Source: Bacillus sp. PAMC26568 (GTDB lineage: Bacteria > Bacillota > Bacilli > Bacillales > Bacillaceae). From it: a stretch of DNA of 64,000 bases. Shown here one piece after another: positions 38,349 through 46,759 of the stretch (position 1 is its first letter; each line of letters starts with the position of its first letter). Where the stretch lies: assembly GCF_014235785.1 (NCBI RefSeq), contig NZ_CP060137.1, positions 2,790,001 through 2,854,000 on the forward strand, written 5' to 3'. The notes under the pieces were generated by a model. It was given only the letters and a program-made list of their open reading frames with translations, was not told the origin of the DNA and searched no databases. Both the position numbers and the translations under genes were made by a program.

Positions 38349-39239
38349 TTAAGGTAAAAGTGCTGTCATCTCCTGATAGGTTTCCGGACGTCGATCACGA
38401 TAAAATTGCCACGTATCGCGGACTTCGCGAATCAATTTCTTATCCATTTCGCCGATGACGACCTCGTCATTATCACGGCTGCCTGTTGCGACAAAGCTCC
38501 CTCTAGGATCTGCAAGGTAGGATTGTCCGTAAAATTCCCCCATGTTCCAAGGACCTTCATATCCTACCCGGTTGATGGCGCCGATGTAGTATCCATTAGC
38601 AACAGCATGTGCAGGCTGTTCAAGTTTCCATAGATACTCTGAGAGACCTGCTACGGTAGCTGATGGATTAAAGACAATTTCAGCTCCATTCAGCCCAAGT
38701 AATCTTGCACCTTCAGGAAAGTGGCGGTCATAACAGATATAAACCCCAATTTTTGCGAAAGCTGTATCAAACACCGGGTACCCTAGGTTTCCTGGTTTAA
38801 AATAAAATTTTTCCCAGAAACCGCCGCCTTCTTTCCCTACACCTACATGCGGAATATGGTGTTTTCTGTATTTGCCCAAATATGCACCGTCTGCATCGAT
38901 GACTGCAGCAGTATTATAATAAGTGGCAATACCCTCGCGTTCATAGATCGGCAAAACAATAACGGTGCCAAGTTCTCTTGCCAAATCCTGAAATCGCTTT
39001 GTAGTAGGCCCGTTCGGAATTTCTTCTGCTGCGTTATACCATTTTGTATTTTGTTCTGTACAAAAATAGGGTCCATAAAAAATTTCCTGAAGACAGATAA
39101 TTTGAGCACCTTTTTTACTCGCTTCCTTCACAAGACCAATATGCTTTTTAATTGCTTTTTCTTTATGAACCTCGACTGGTTCATTTCCATCCACATCATT
39201 GCTTGCCTGAATTAACCCAATGACAACTTTATCTGACAT
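38349..39239 (-). CDS. pydC: Beta-ureidopropionase / N-carbamoyl-beta-alanine amidohydrolase
   Basis: 296 residues, nitrilase superfamily. The catalytic triad is visible: Glu in CLQEIFYGPYFC, Lys in YRKHHIPH and Cys in VYICYDRHFPEGARL. It hydrolyses N-carbamoyl-beta-alanine to beta-alanine, CO2 and ammonia, the third step of reductive pyrimidine breakdown. ATG at 39239 lies 7 nt behind GGAGG. It is the first gene of the row pydC-preT-preA-hydA-permease-small protein. Confidence 0.92.
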   Translation of the reverse strand: MSDKVVIGLIQASNDVDGNEPVEVHKEKAIKKHIGLVKEASKKGAQIICLQEIFYGPYFCTEQNTKWYNAAEEIPNGPTTKRFQDLARELGTVIVLPIYEREGIATYYNTAAVIDADGAYLGKYRKHHIPHVGVGKEGGGFWEKFYFKPGNLGYPVFDTAFAKIGVYICYDRHFPEGARLLGLNGAEIVFNPSATVAGLSEYLWKLEQPAHAVANGYYIGAINRVGYEGPWNMGEFYGQSYLADPRGSFVATGSRDNDEVVIGEMDKKLIREVRDTWQFYRDRRPETYQEMTALLP

Positions 39240-39626
39240 GCGACAGCCTCCTTTTAAGAACCAAACTTTCAATAGTTGTCCTCAATAAAATATATAATAT
39301 TCAAAATATTAAAAATTCAAACTTTGTATCTATTTTACTTTCTATTCTTTCGGTTTACATTGTACATTTTGTTAAAAGGTTTCTTGTATTTCAGTTGCAT
39401 AATGTAAAATATCATCAACTTTATGGAAGATAATATTACATCAGTGAAAGGAACCAGCTTAATCAAAACTTTACATTTCTTTGATGAATTTGGACTTATA
39501 ATAGATGGGTCATGACTTTTGTCATGGTTTATGATTTGCATGCCGCTTTCATATGTATTCAGCAGCTTCTTTTTGAACCTGGATCTGATGAATACACTGC
39601 TTATCATGCTTAAACAAGGCGTTAAC

Positions 39627-42084
39627 ATGTTATTTAATGTACTCATTGCAAATATCCTGATCATATTAATCGAAGCCATTCTGCAATCCAAAACAAAAAG
39701 AAAAGTTTCCCTGCAGGAAATTCTTTTCAATCTGATGATGCTGTTTTTCTTATTTCCGCTTTTAGGTTCTTTAATTTACGTCGGTCAAGGTGATTTGAAC
39801 GATGTAAAAAAAGACATCCAAAAACAGATCGATGATACAAAAAACTCATCTGTATTTCAGCTGAATTCCCTTTACAGCCAGCATATAAGTCCATTAGTTG
39901 GAGTAGCTGACAGGATAAAGTACACGGACGGTAATGCTCTTGTTAATGTGAAAAATGACTTAATCTTTATTCAGCATGCTTTTCCCAGTTTTAAAGTGCT
40001 CTATGTATCAGACAAATACAATCAGATTCAGGCAGTAAGATTCAGAAATATATTCAGAGACTTTAAGCCTCATTCAGGAGTTTCTCATTCGTTTATCCGT
40101 GAATCAAGACTACCGATATTTATCTATCAGATGCTCCTCATTCTGAATATCTTGTTTCATTGTCGGTACCAGTCGAAAAGAATAAGGCGTTTTATGGATA
40201 TGTTGTTGGAGTGATTAAACCTTATTCCTTTTTATCCATTATTCAGGAAAACAGCATGAAGAATACGGCCATTACTTTAATTGATAGGCAAAACAAAGTC
40301 ATCATATCGAATCAGCCAGCAAATAAGACAGGAGCTGCTTTTGCACGGCCAAACAATGAGATTTCAAGTGACGAACTTTTCAATCCTAAGAAAAATGAAT
40401 CGTTTTCAACATTGCAGGAATGGACTGAAATGTCATACAGCAAAGAAGTTTCAATTGGTTCAGATTTCCCTTGGAAGCTTCGCGTATCCGTTCCTGTTGC
40501 CGATTACAAGAATGAACTTTACCAAAAATACATCTCTATGTTTTCATATGCTTATCTTTTCTCAGCAATCGCCTTTTTCATCTCTCTTATTATCAGTCGC
40601 TGGATGCAGGCTTCATTAATGAAAATTGGGCAGCTGACAACGAACCTCCCTGATAAGATATTTTTGAATGAGAAAATTAACTGGCCTGATGCCGCTATAA
40701 ACGAAGCAGCACATATTGTTCATAATTTCAAAGAAACCGAAATAAAACTAAAAAAAATGTTTCATGAGATTGTTGAAAAAAAGGAAAATCTTCAGTATTT
40801 AGCTCATTATGATCCGTTAACAAATCTTTTTAACCGCACCTATTTCATGCAGCATCTAAATCGGAAATCAATGAAGTTGACGACGATTCAACTATGGCTG
40901 TTCTCTTTATCGATTTGGATCGTTTTAAAATCGTGAATGACACACTTGGTCATGAATCTGGTGATTATCTATTAACCGAAGTTTCCAGCCGTCTGCTTGA
41001 AAAAACCAGGAAAGATTGTATCATCAGCAGGCTTGGCGGAGATGAGTTTATCATTCTGGTTCCTGCTTTTAAAACCCAAACAGAGATTGAGGGATTTGCT
41101 CAACTTCTCATTGAGACTTTATCAAATCCTTATCTTCTGCACGGTAATGAATTTCACCTGACCGCAAGCATAGGGATCAGCCTGTTTCCAACCGATGCAG
41201 ATGATGTACAAACACTTATAAAGAATGCAGATATTGCCATGTATGATGCAAAAGAAAGAGGAAAAAACAATTATCAATTCTATAACACATCAATTACCAA
41301 TCGAATGATGACAAAAATTGAAATGGAGAACGAACTTAGACAAGCGATTGAACGGAATCAGCTTGTGCTGTATTATCAGCCACAGGTAAACTTGAAAACT
41401 GGCCGTATTATTGGAACAGAAGCTCTCATTCGCTGGAATCATCCAACACTCGGATTTGTTTCCCCAGCAGAATTCATTCCAATTGCAGAGGAAATGGGAC
41501 AAATCATCAAGCTTGGAGAATGGGTTTTAAATACAGCTTGTAAACAAGCAAAAGAATGGCACGATAAAGGTCTAAATCATCTAATGATGTCAGTAAACAT
41601 ATCAATGAGGCAATTTTTGCATGAAGATCTAATTCCTTCTATATTAGATGCTCTTCAAGAGAGCAGGCTGGATCCCGAGTTTTTAAAGCTTGAGATAACG
41701 GAAAGTGCAGCTATGCTTCACCCTGATCAAGTATTGCGAAAACTGAACACTTTAAAGGAATTAAAGATTGAACTTGCATTGGATGACTTTGGCACAGGCT
41801 ACTCATCCCTTCACTATTTTAAAAAACTGCCAGTCGATATCTTATAAATAGATCGATCTTTTATTAGCGATATTGACTATGATGAAGACGACTTCACCAT
41901 TGTAAAAGCATTAATTGAAGTCGCTCATCGCCTAGAAATGACCGTAATCGCAGAAGGAGTAGAAACAGAACAGCAAAAAGAGAAATTACGAACCATGAAT
42001 TGCGACCATATTCAAGGATATGTATTCAGCAAGCCTCTCCCAAGCGAAGAAGTAGAGCGATTAATAGCACCTGTGTACACGTAA
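39627..42084 (+). pseudogene. GGDEF-EAL sensor (c-di-GMP turnover) broken by two frameshifts and one stop
   Basis: Pieces in order: N-terminal membrane segments, an extracellular sensor region of CACHE type (DTKNSSVFQLNSLYSQHIS... FYGYVVGVIKPYS), a second helix (YAYLFSAIAFFISLIISR), a GGDEF domain (SRLGGDEFIILV) and an EAL domain (GTEALIRW, LALDDFGTGYSS). Frames join if one A is added near 40105 and one near 40870. In addition LPVDIL is followed by TAA where a lysine codon (IDRSF follows) is expected at 41845-41847. Repaired, it would be a bifunctional cyclase/phosphodiesterase of about 815 residues. The nonsense codon argues for real decay. Confidence 0.8.
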
Positions 42085-42163
42085 AAGTTGTGTTATATCA
42101 TCTTTTTCGTTAGGATAGGTATGGACAGGAAAAGAGAAATAATCGAGATAGGACTGATACATA

Positions 42164-42454
42164 TTGAACATTACCGCTTATACAGTTGAAAAATTGCATG
42201 ATCCATTTGGGATATTAGCAGGGAATCGCTACGAGTTCTTTTTAGATCTTGATGTGGATGAAGACGATGAATTATATACAGAAAAAGGCCTTTTATTAAA
42301 AGTCATTTATCAGGTGGATGACAGCGGGGGCAGAATATCTGTCTATCATCTAATGGAAAAAGAATCGAATGCTTTTCTTGATTTTGAATTAGATGAAGAG
42401 GAAGAAGTCATGATTAAAGATTTTTGTCAGGAGCATTATTTAGCGGAGAATTAA
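42164..42454 (+). CDS. DUF6509-type small protein
   Basis: 96 residues, very acidic C-terminus (FELDEEEEVMIKDF), start NITAYTVEKLHDPFGILAG. It resembles the family I know as DUF6509 from bacilli; function unknown, cytosolic. The start is TTG at 42164 with only a weak AGGA behind it, so translation may be low. It ends at a strong bidirectional terminator. Confidence 0.7.
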   Translation: MNITAYTVEKLHDPFGILAGNRYEFFLDLDVDEDDELYTEKGLLLKVIYQVDDSGGRISVYHLMEKESNAFLDFELDEEEEVMIKDFCQEHYLAEN

Positions 42455-42458
42455 GATA

Positions 42459-42487
42459 AGCAGGCAACTTCGCCTGCTCCTTTTTTT
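42459..42487. terminator. Terminator between the DUF6509-type gene and its convergent neighbour
   Basis: The stem AGCAGGC/GCCTGCT with a 6-nt loop is followed by TTTTTTT on the + strand. Confidence 0.8.
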
Positions 42488-42881
42488 ATTCCTGAATTTT
42501 TTTTCCCTCTTCCACGATATGAAACAGAAGATGGGCTAAATGATGAACTGGACCGTATTCTTCTTCTTCTTCATTTGTTTCTTCATTAAACTCAAGATCA
42601 TTTAAATAAAGAGCAGTGAATTGATAAAAATCCTTTAGCTCAAACGAATAGCAGGCACTTGGATCTTCTTGTTCTTCCTCATAATGGAGGATGAGATACC
42701 ACTCTTTCCCTGCTTTATCCTCCGCATCAAAAAACACGAAAAAGCCAACATTTGTATCAAGCTCGAATAAATGACGCGTACCGCCTTCTGTAGCGGTATG
42801 AAAATCCTCTTCACTCAGTTTTTGGACCGTCATTGCATCTGTTTGATCTTCTTTATGAAACTCTACTGAAAATGAATTCAT
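42486..42881 (-). CDS. Acidic cytosolic protein, unknown
   Basis: 131 residues, start NSFSVEFHKEDQTDAMTVQ, with a beta-rich look (VGFFVFFDAEDKAGKEWYLILHY) and a very acidic stretch before the end. No family recognised. ATG at 42881 stands behind AGGAGAG. It lies between a terminator and the acetate-permease terminator, so it is transcribed alone. Confidence 0.7.
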   Translation of the reverse strand: MNSFSVEFHKEDQTDAMTVQKLSEEDFHTATEGGTRHLFELDTNVGFFVFFDAEDKAGKEWYLILHYEEEQEDPSACYSFELKDFYQFTALYLNDLEFNEETNEEEEEYGPVHHLAHLLFHIVEEGKKIQE

Positions 42882-42943
42882 ATTATCTCTCCTATGTATT
42901 AGATTCTTATCTATCGTATACCACATTCCTTAAAAAACAAAAT

Positions 42944-42972
42944 GAAGACCTCTTTTAAGTAAAGAGGTCTTC
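42944..42972 (-). terminator. Terminator after the acetate-permease-like gene
   Basis: The stem GAAGACCTCTT/AAGAGGTCTTC with a short loop is followed on the minus strand by ATTTTGTTTTTT. Confidence 0.8.
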
Positions 42973-42975
42973 CGC

Positions 42976-43593
42976 TTATTTTTTAAAGATGCCAAAAGGT
43001 TTTCCAATCGGCAAGAAAACTCGTCCAAAGTGAGCATTCAGCACTGCTGCGGCTGAACCATAAAATGATAAGAGTGCAATAAGCATTTCAGACACTGCTG
43101 CAAGCATATGTGTCGCTTCGTGCATAATGCCGAAAGAGCTCAATGACAAACCTATAAATAAGAAATCAATAAGAACGAAAATAAAGAATAACACTTTATG
43201 AGTTTCCATAGCACCAATTGTCATGAAAAGACTAAAGATTAAATATCCGACAAAAGCAAAGCCAAGCTGCTTTGGATCAACACTCGCTGCAAGCTCTTCA
43301 CCAAATACACCCAATTGAATGAGCCATGAAGCTCCTACGCCAAGCCAAAAAAGCCCAAATGCACCGAAAGCTGTCGTTCCAAATGTGTTGTTATGCTTCG
43401 CATCATTGATGCATGCAAACAACTGAGCAAATCCTCCTAAAAAGATAGCCCACGGTAAAATAAATGAAAGACCTTCAGTTAACCCTAACTTTTGAGAAGA
43501 CGCAACGAGTGTGACCATTGCAAGTCCAAAAAGCCCTAGCGCTGAAGGATCTGCGGTTGTCATTTTTACTTGCTGTACATTCTGATTGTTCAT
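42976..43593 (-). CDS. satP: Acetate/succinate permease of the SatP (GPR1/FUN34/YaaH) family
   Basis: 205 residues and six membrane segments, with the family start TADPSALGLFGLAMVTLVAS (NPxPLGL variant) and a central FGTTAFGAFGLFWL. These proteins carry acetate and related monocarboxylates or succinate. ATG at 43593 follows an AGGAGG. The promoter upstream is strong and a possible CcpA site lies before it, which fits a role in overflow acetate metabolism. Confidence 0.85.
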   Translation of the reverse strand: MNNQNVQQVKMTTADPSALGLFGLAMVTLVASSQKLGLTEGLSFILPWAIFLGGFAQLFACINDAKHNNTFGTTAFGAFGLFWLGVGASWLIQLGVFGEELAASVDPKQLGFAFVGYLIFSLFMTIGAMETHKVLFFIFVLIDFLFIGLSLSSFGIMHEATHMLAAVSEMLIALLSFYGSAAAVLNAHFGRVFLPIGKPFGIFKK

Positions 43594-43628
43594 GATGAAC
43601 CTCCTATATTTTTAACACATACTTGAAC

Positions 43629-43693
43629 AAGATACAGGATTGAGATTAGGGTGTCAATGAAATTTTAGGGGGTTTTAATGGTAAGCGATTTCA
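43629..43693 (-). promoter_or_regulatory. Sigma-A promoter of satP with upstream cre-like site
   Basis: The minus strand has TTGACA (43657-43652), a 17-nt spacer and TATCTT (43634-43629). The + strand at 43680-43693 reads GGTAAGCGATTTCA, matching the CcpA consensus TGWNANCGNTNWCA at 13 of 14 positions. It is centred about 64 bp upstream of the expected start, a distance compatible with activation. Binding is inferred. Confidence 0.5.
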
Positions 43694-43704
43694 TTTTAAT
43701 GAAT

Positions 43705-44471
43705 AAAAAAACCACCCATGATAATAAAAATGGGAGGTTTCCCCTTTTGCTGAAAGCCTTCATTACCGACCATTCCCTCAATGTCCACAGAATGCCTTCC
43801 CGCTTGTTCTAATGGCCGTACCTCAAATGCCTTCTGCAATCGATATATGATTACATTCGGATGGATGGCCTACTTTGATTTTACTTTTTCCATTTACTAA
43901 GGCACCATTCGGCTCGTATGAGTACCTAGAATTCACTTTTTCCGATTTCCAGGGCACCATTCGCCTCGTATGAGTACCTAGAATTCACTTTTTCCGATTT
44001 CCAGGGTACCATTCGGCTCGTATGAGTACCTAGAATTCACTTTTTCCGATTTCCAGGGTACCATTCGGTTCGTATGAGTACCTAGAATTCACTTTTTCCA
44101 ATTACTAAGGCACCATTCGGCTCGTATGAGTACCTAGAATTCACTTTTTCCAATTACTAAGGCACCATTCGGCTCGTTTGGGTACCTATAATTCACTTTT
44201 TTCAATTACTAAGGCACCATTCGGCTCGTTTGAGTACCTATAATTCACTTTTTCCGATTTCCAGGGCACCATTCGGATTGTATGAGTACCTGGAATTCAC
44301 TTTTTCCAATTACTAAGGCACCATTCGCCTCGTTTGAGTACCTAGAATTCACTTTTTCCAATTACTAAGGCACCATTAGGATGGACTGCTAAGATATTTG
44401 TTGCAATTAGTACCTGGCTGAATGCTTTTTGTGATCTAGACCCAGCCTGGGATTTTCTATTTTCACAAAAA
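43705..44471. other. Non-coding element containing the 52-bp array (copy 1)
   Basis: The gene-free stretch from 43707 to 44471 has parts that recur in the same order at 57392-57655. They are a hairpin (AAACCACCCAT/ATGGGAGGTTT here), a GCTGAAAGCCTT block, the tandem array, a GGATGGACTGCTAAGATAT-like block, and a tail ending GATTTTCTATTTTCACAAAAA just before a terminator. This shared order suggests one element family with defined ends. No ORF above 60 codons is present. Confidence 0.6.
43881..44378. repeat. Tandem array: ten contiguous 52-bp units
   Basis: The block ACCATT recurs at 43904, 43956, 44008, 44060, 44112, 44164, 44216, 44268, 44320 and 44372, exactly 52 bp apart each time, with no insertion or deletion. 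Units share TTCACTTTTTCC, CACCATTCG and TGAGTACCTA blocks. Two variants differ after TTTTTCC: AATTACTAAGG (A) and GATTTCCAGGG (B), in the order A B B B A A A B A A. There are no unique spacers, which excludes CRISPR. On the minus strand each unit holds a short GTG-started frame (see findings). Confidence 0.9.
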
Positions 44472-44499
44472 TAAAAAAGCTGCCATATGACAGCTTTTA
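44472..44499 (-). terminator. Terminator after cold-shock gene
   Basis: The stem AAAGCTG/CAGCTTT around a CATATG-centred loop is followed on the minus strand by TTTTATTTTT. Confidence 0.75.
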
Positions 44500-44504
44500 G
44501 CTCA

Positions 44505-44708
44505 TTATAATTTTACAACGTTCTCAGCTTGAGGTCCGCGGTTTCCTTCAACGATGTTGAATTCAACTTCTTGACCTTCTTCTAACGTTTTGTACCCTTC
44601 GCCAGTGATCGCGCTGAAGTGAACGAATACATCGTTTCCGCCTTCAACTTCGATAAATCCAAAGCCTTTTTCTGAATTAAACCATTTTACTTTTCCAGTC
44701 GCTTGCAT
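44505..44708 (-). CDS. cspD: Cold-shock protein (CspB/CspC/CspD type)
   Basis: 67 residues, a complete cold-shock domain with both nucleic-acid-binding motifs ([10 protein letters not shown] and VFVHFSAI). It binds single-stranded RNA and DNA and acts as RNA chaperone. The exact paralogue (CspB, C or D) cannot be told; the symbol is provisional. Start ATG is well placed behind GGAGG. A TATAAT lies at 44781-44776, giving a rather short leader. Downstream is the terminator and the 52-bp array. Confidence 0.9.
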   Translation of the reverse strand: MQATGKVKWFNSEKGFGFIEVEGGNDVFVHFSAITGEGYKTLEEGQEVEFNIVEGNRGPQAENVVKL

Positions 44709-44916
44709 GAGAAAACCTCCAAAAATTTTTTAATATGTCCTACTATTTACAACATGGTAAATAAAATATTCACATATTATAAAGAGTATCAATTAGAGGA
44801 ATAGATAGTCTTTATAACATGTGAATGCTAAACCCCATATGAATTCATCTTAAAAAGATTTGATAGCCTGACAATATCTATTGGTTATTCATTTATTTAA
44901 CTGTAAACACAAAGCA

Positions 44917-44979
44917 ACGAAAGCCCTACCTCTCTTTCGTCCTTGCGGCTCCGATGACCGCGCCAGCTTGAATTGAGCT
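44917..44979. other. Unassigned GC-rich structured segment
   Basis: The gap of about 650 bp between the cold-shock gene and ykuV is AT-rich except here. The segment holds ACGAAAG/CTTTCGT (44917-44923 with 44934-44940), GCGG/CCGC (44945-44948 with 44958-44961) and a small AGCT-ended hairpin (44965-44979). On the minus strand it lies upstream of the cold-shock gene, but further up than its likely promoter. I could not match it to a known riboswitch. No ORF occurs here. Confidence 0.4.
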
Positions 44980-45143
44980 AACAAAAATCAAAGGATTTGA
45001 ACTTAAAAAACCAGATTATCCTAAAAGGATAAATAGAATGTACATCTCTATTATTTCTTGGTAGAAGGGTATACTATTATGAACTAACTTTTTTATTATA
45101 CATTGAATGAATAACAAAATCAACTTTTTCCATTGACAATACA

Positions 45144-45260
45144 GAAAAGCGGAACCTCCTGTTTAACCCCGGCAGACAGATAAGGATCCGACAGAAAAAG
45201 CCGCTTTTGCTTTTCTGGCGGAGCAGTTCTGGCCGAGGGGTTTGGTGGTGGAGCTGGACA
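45144..45260 (+). repeat. Dispersed ~121-bp palindromic repeat, single copy plus start of a second
   Basis: It begins AAAAGCGGAACCTCC, contains CAGATAAGGATCCGACAGAA and GGCCGAGG, and ends GGAGCTGGACA. A second start (AAAAGCGGAACCGC) follows at 45264 and breaks off. It matches the copies at 19.1 and 36.5 kb. Confidence 0.8.
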
Positions 45261-45316
45261 ATGAAAAGCGGAACCGCATTGATATCCATTGAGGTGTCAA
45301 GTATTATAAATCATTC

Positions 45317-45350
45317 AAAAAACACCTCCAGCACATTGGGAGGTGTTTCA
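45317..45350 (-). terminator. Terminator after ykuV
   Basis: The stem AAACACCTCC/GGAGGTGTTT with a 9-nt loop is followed on the minus strand by a short T-rich tail. Confidence 0.75.
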
Positions 45351-45355
45351 TCTAT

Positions 45356-45814
45356 TTATGCTTCTGCGTTTTCTGTTTCAGCTAACACACGATTCACGCG
45401 TTTTTCAAGCATTTTCATTCCGCTTCCGCCAGCTTGGAAGTGACGAAGTGCACCAGTTTTATCAAAAACATAGTATGCAGGAACATATTGATTTTCAAAT
45501 GCATCTGTCAGCTTGTGCTCGCTGTCTACGAAGATAGGCTGTGTGATGTCATGCTCAGCAGCCACTTTTTTAATGTCCTCTAAGTTAAGATCATCTTCAG
45601 ATCGAGGCATATGAACAGCTACTACATTCAATTTATCCTGATATTGATCACGAAATTCATTTACTTGCGGCATAGCTTCTTTACAAAGATGGCAGCTGAC
45701 TGACCAAAAATGAATAAGGGTTGGTTTTTCTCCAATCAATTCTTCTTTCGTCAGCTGACCGTTCAGCCATTCTACAGCGCCATTTAATTCTGGCATTTGT
45801 TCACGTAGTTTCAT
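45356..45814 (-). CDS. ykuV: YkuV thiol-disulfide oxidoreductase
   Basis: 152 residues, thioredoxin-like fold with the redox motif SCHLCKEAMP; the CHLC dithiol replaces the usual CGPC. It reduces or repairs thiols and is cytosolic, having no signal peptide. The sequence (KLREQMPELNGAVEWLNG, then VAVHMPRSEDDLNL, VPAYYVFDKTG) closely matches what I remember of B. subtilis YkuV. ATG at 45814 lies 8 nt behind GGAGG; the nine codons before it lack a site. It follows the peroxiredoxin gene by about 70 nt, a natural functional pair. Confidence 0.93.
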   Translation of the reverse strand: MKLREQMPELNGAVEWLNGQLTKEELIGEKPTLIHFWSVSCHLCKEAMPQVNEFRDQYQDKLNVVAVHMPRSEDDLNLEDIKKVAAEHDITQPIFVDSEHKLTDAFENQYVPAYYVFDKTGALRHFQAGGSGMKMLEKRVNRVLAETENAEA

Positions 45815-45885
45815 TACATTTCCCTCCAGTAGTTGTTTCAAAAAAGGCCTAACACAAAGTTAGACCCTTCCTTTACACTTAAAAA

Positions 45886-46428
45886 TTATAGAGTTGCTTG
45901 TCCTGGCTTCCAGTTTGCCGGGCAAAGTCCGCCAGTTTGCAATGCTTGAAGAACACGTAATGTTTCATCTACATCGCGGCCAATGTTGTTATGGTTTACA
46001 ACTGTATACTGTAATTCGCCGTCTGGATTGATGATGAATAGTCCGCGTAGTGCGACACCTTCTTCTTCAATTAATACACCATATTCACGTGAAACCACAT
46101 GATTTGTATCCGCTGCAAGAGGAAATTTCAAATCGCCAAGACCATTTTCTTTGCGGTCTGTGTTTATCCAAGCTAAGTGAGTGTGGATTGTATCAGTTGA
46201 AACACCGATTACTTCTGCATCTAAATCTTCAAATTCATCAAAGCGGTCTGACATTGATGTAATTTCAGTTGGACATACAAACGTGAAATCCATTGGATAG
46301 AAGAATAACACTGTCCATTTATCATTTTTCATATTTTCTTCAAGACTTACTTTGCCAAACTCTTTATTTGCCATTACAGCATCCATTTCGAAACGTGGAG
46401 CTTGTTTTCCTACCATGCGTTCTGCCAT
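45886..46428 (-). CDS. ykuU: YkuU 2-Cys peroxiredoxin
   Basis: 180 residues, AhpC/Prx1 family: peroxidatic Cys in FYPMDFTFVCPTEI and resolving Cys in TGGLCPANW. It reduces hydrogen peroxide and alkyl peroxides in the cytosol. The ATG at 46428 fits the GGAGGG behind it; an ATG five codons earlier does not. The operon ykuU-ykuV has a clear sigma-A promoter, and its leader carries two inverted repeats. Confidence 0.92.
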   Translation of the reverse strand: MAERMVGKQAPRFEMDAVMANKEFGKVSLEENMKNDKWTVLFFYPMDFTFVCPTEITSMSDRFDEFEDLDAEVIGVSTDTIHTHLAWINTDRKENGLGDLKFPLAADTNHVVSREYGVLIEEEGVALRGLFIINPDGELQYTVVNHNNIGRDVDETLRVLQALQTGGLCPANWKPGQATL

Positions 46429-46451
46429 TATGTATCCCTCCAAATGTATTT

Positions 46452-46562
46452 TGATATCTGAAATCGATATCAGCTTTAATTGAGAATAATCTCAGATTTT
46501 CTCAAGTGGCGACTCAATTATTTAACGTTTACTATTATAGAGCAATCTATTTTTTTAGTCAA
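46452..46562 (-). promoter_or_regulatory. ykuUV promoter and leader inverted repeats
   Basis: The minus strand has TTGACT (46562-46557), a 17-nt spacer and TATAAT (46539-46534). The leader of about 100 nt holds TGAGA-ATAA-TCTCA (46481-46494) and TGATATC-N7-GATATCA (46452-46472), the latter close to the ribosome site. These could be an operator and a start-site hairpin. The controlling factor is unknown; neither repeat is a clear PerR box. Confidence 0.6.
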
Positions 46563-46759
46563 TGTTAAATAATAATTAATTTAAAATAGAGTTTTCTCTA
46601 TTCATTTGAATACATCACTTGTTATTCCCTTAACTGCAAAAAATCAATCATCAAATTTCTGCAAAATGTAATTCATTTCAACAATTTAAGTTTAACATGC
46701 TGAGCATAGGGTAACCAAATAATTAGCTTCAAAAAGCTTACATAGGAAGGATGTTTTGT

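Noticed and set aside
39335..39730. 131-codon minus-strand ORF
   Set aside because: It runs antisense to the start of the GGDEF-EAL gene, has no ribosome site and no recognisable domain.
43881..44378. CRISPR array
   Set aside because: The 52-bp units are contiguous copies without unique spacers, and no cas gene is nearby.
23000..45350. Prophage or integrative element as carrier of the accessory block
   Set aside because: No integrase, phage structural gene, tRNA target or attachment repeats were seen; only dispersed small repeats.
46481..46494. PerR box before ykuU
   Set aside because: TGAGA-ATAA-TCTCA departs from the TTATAAT-N-ATTATAA pattern in both arms and lies well downstream of the start site, so the name was not given.
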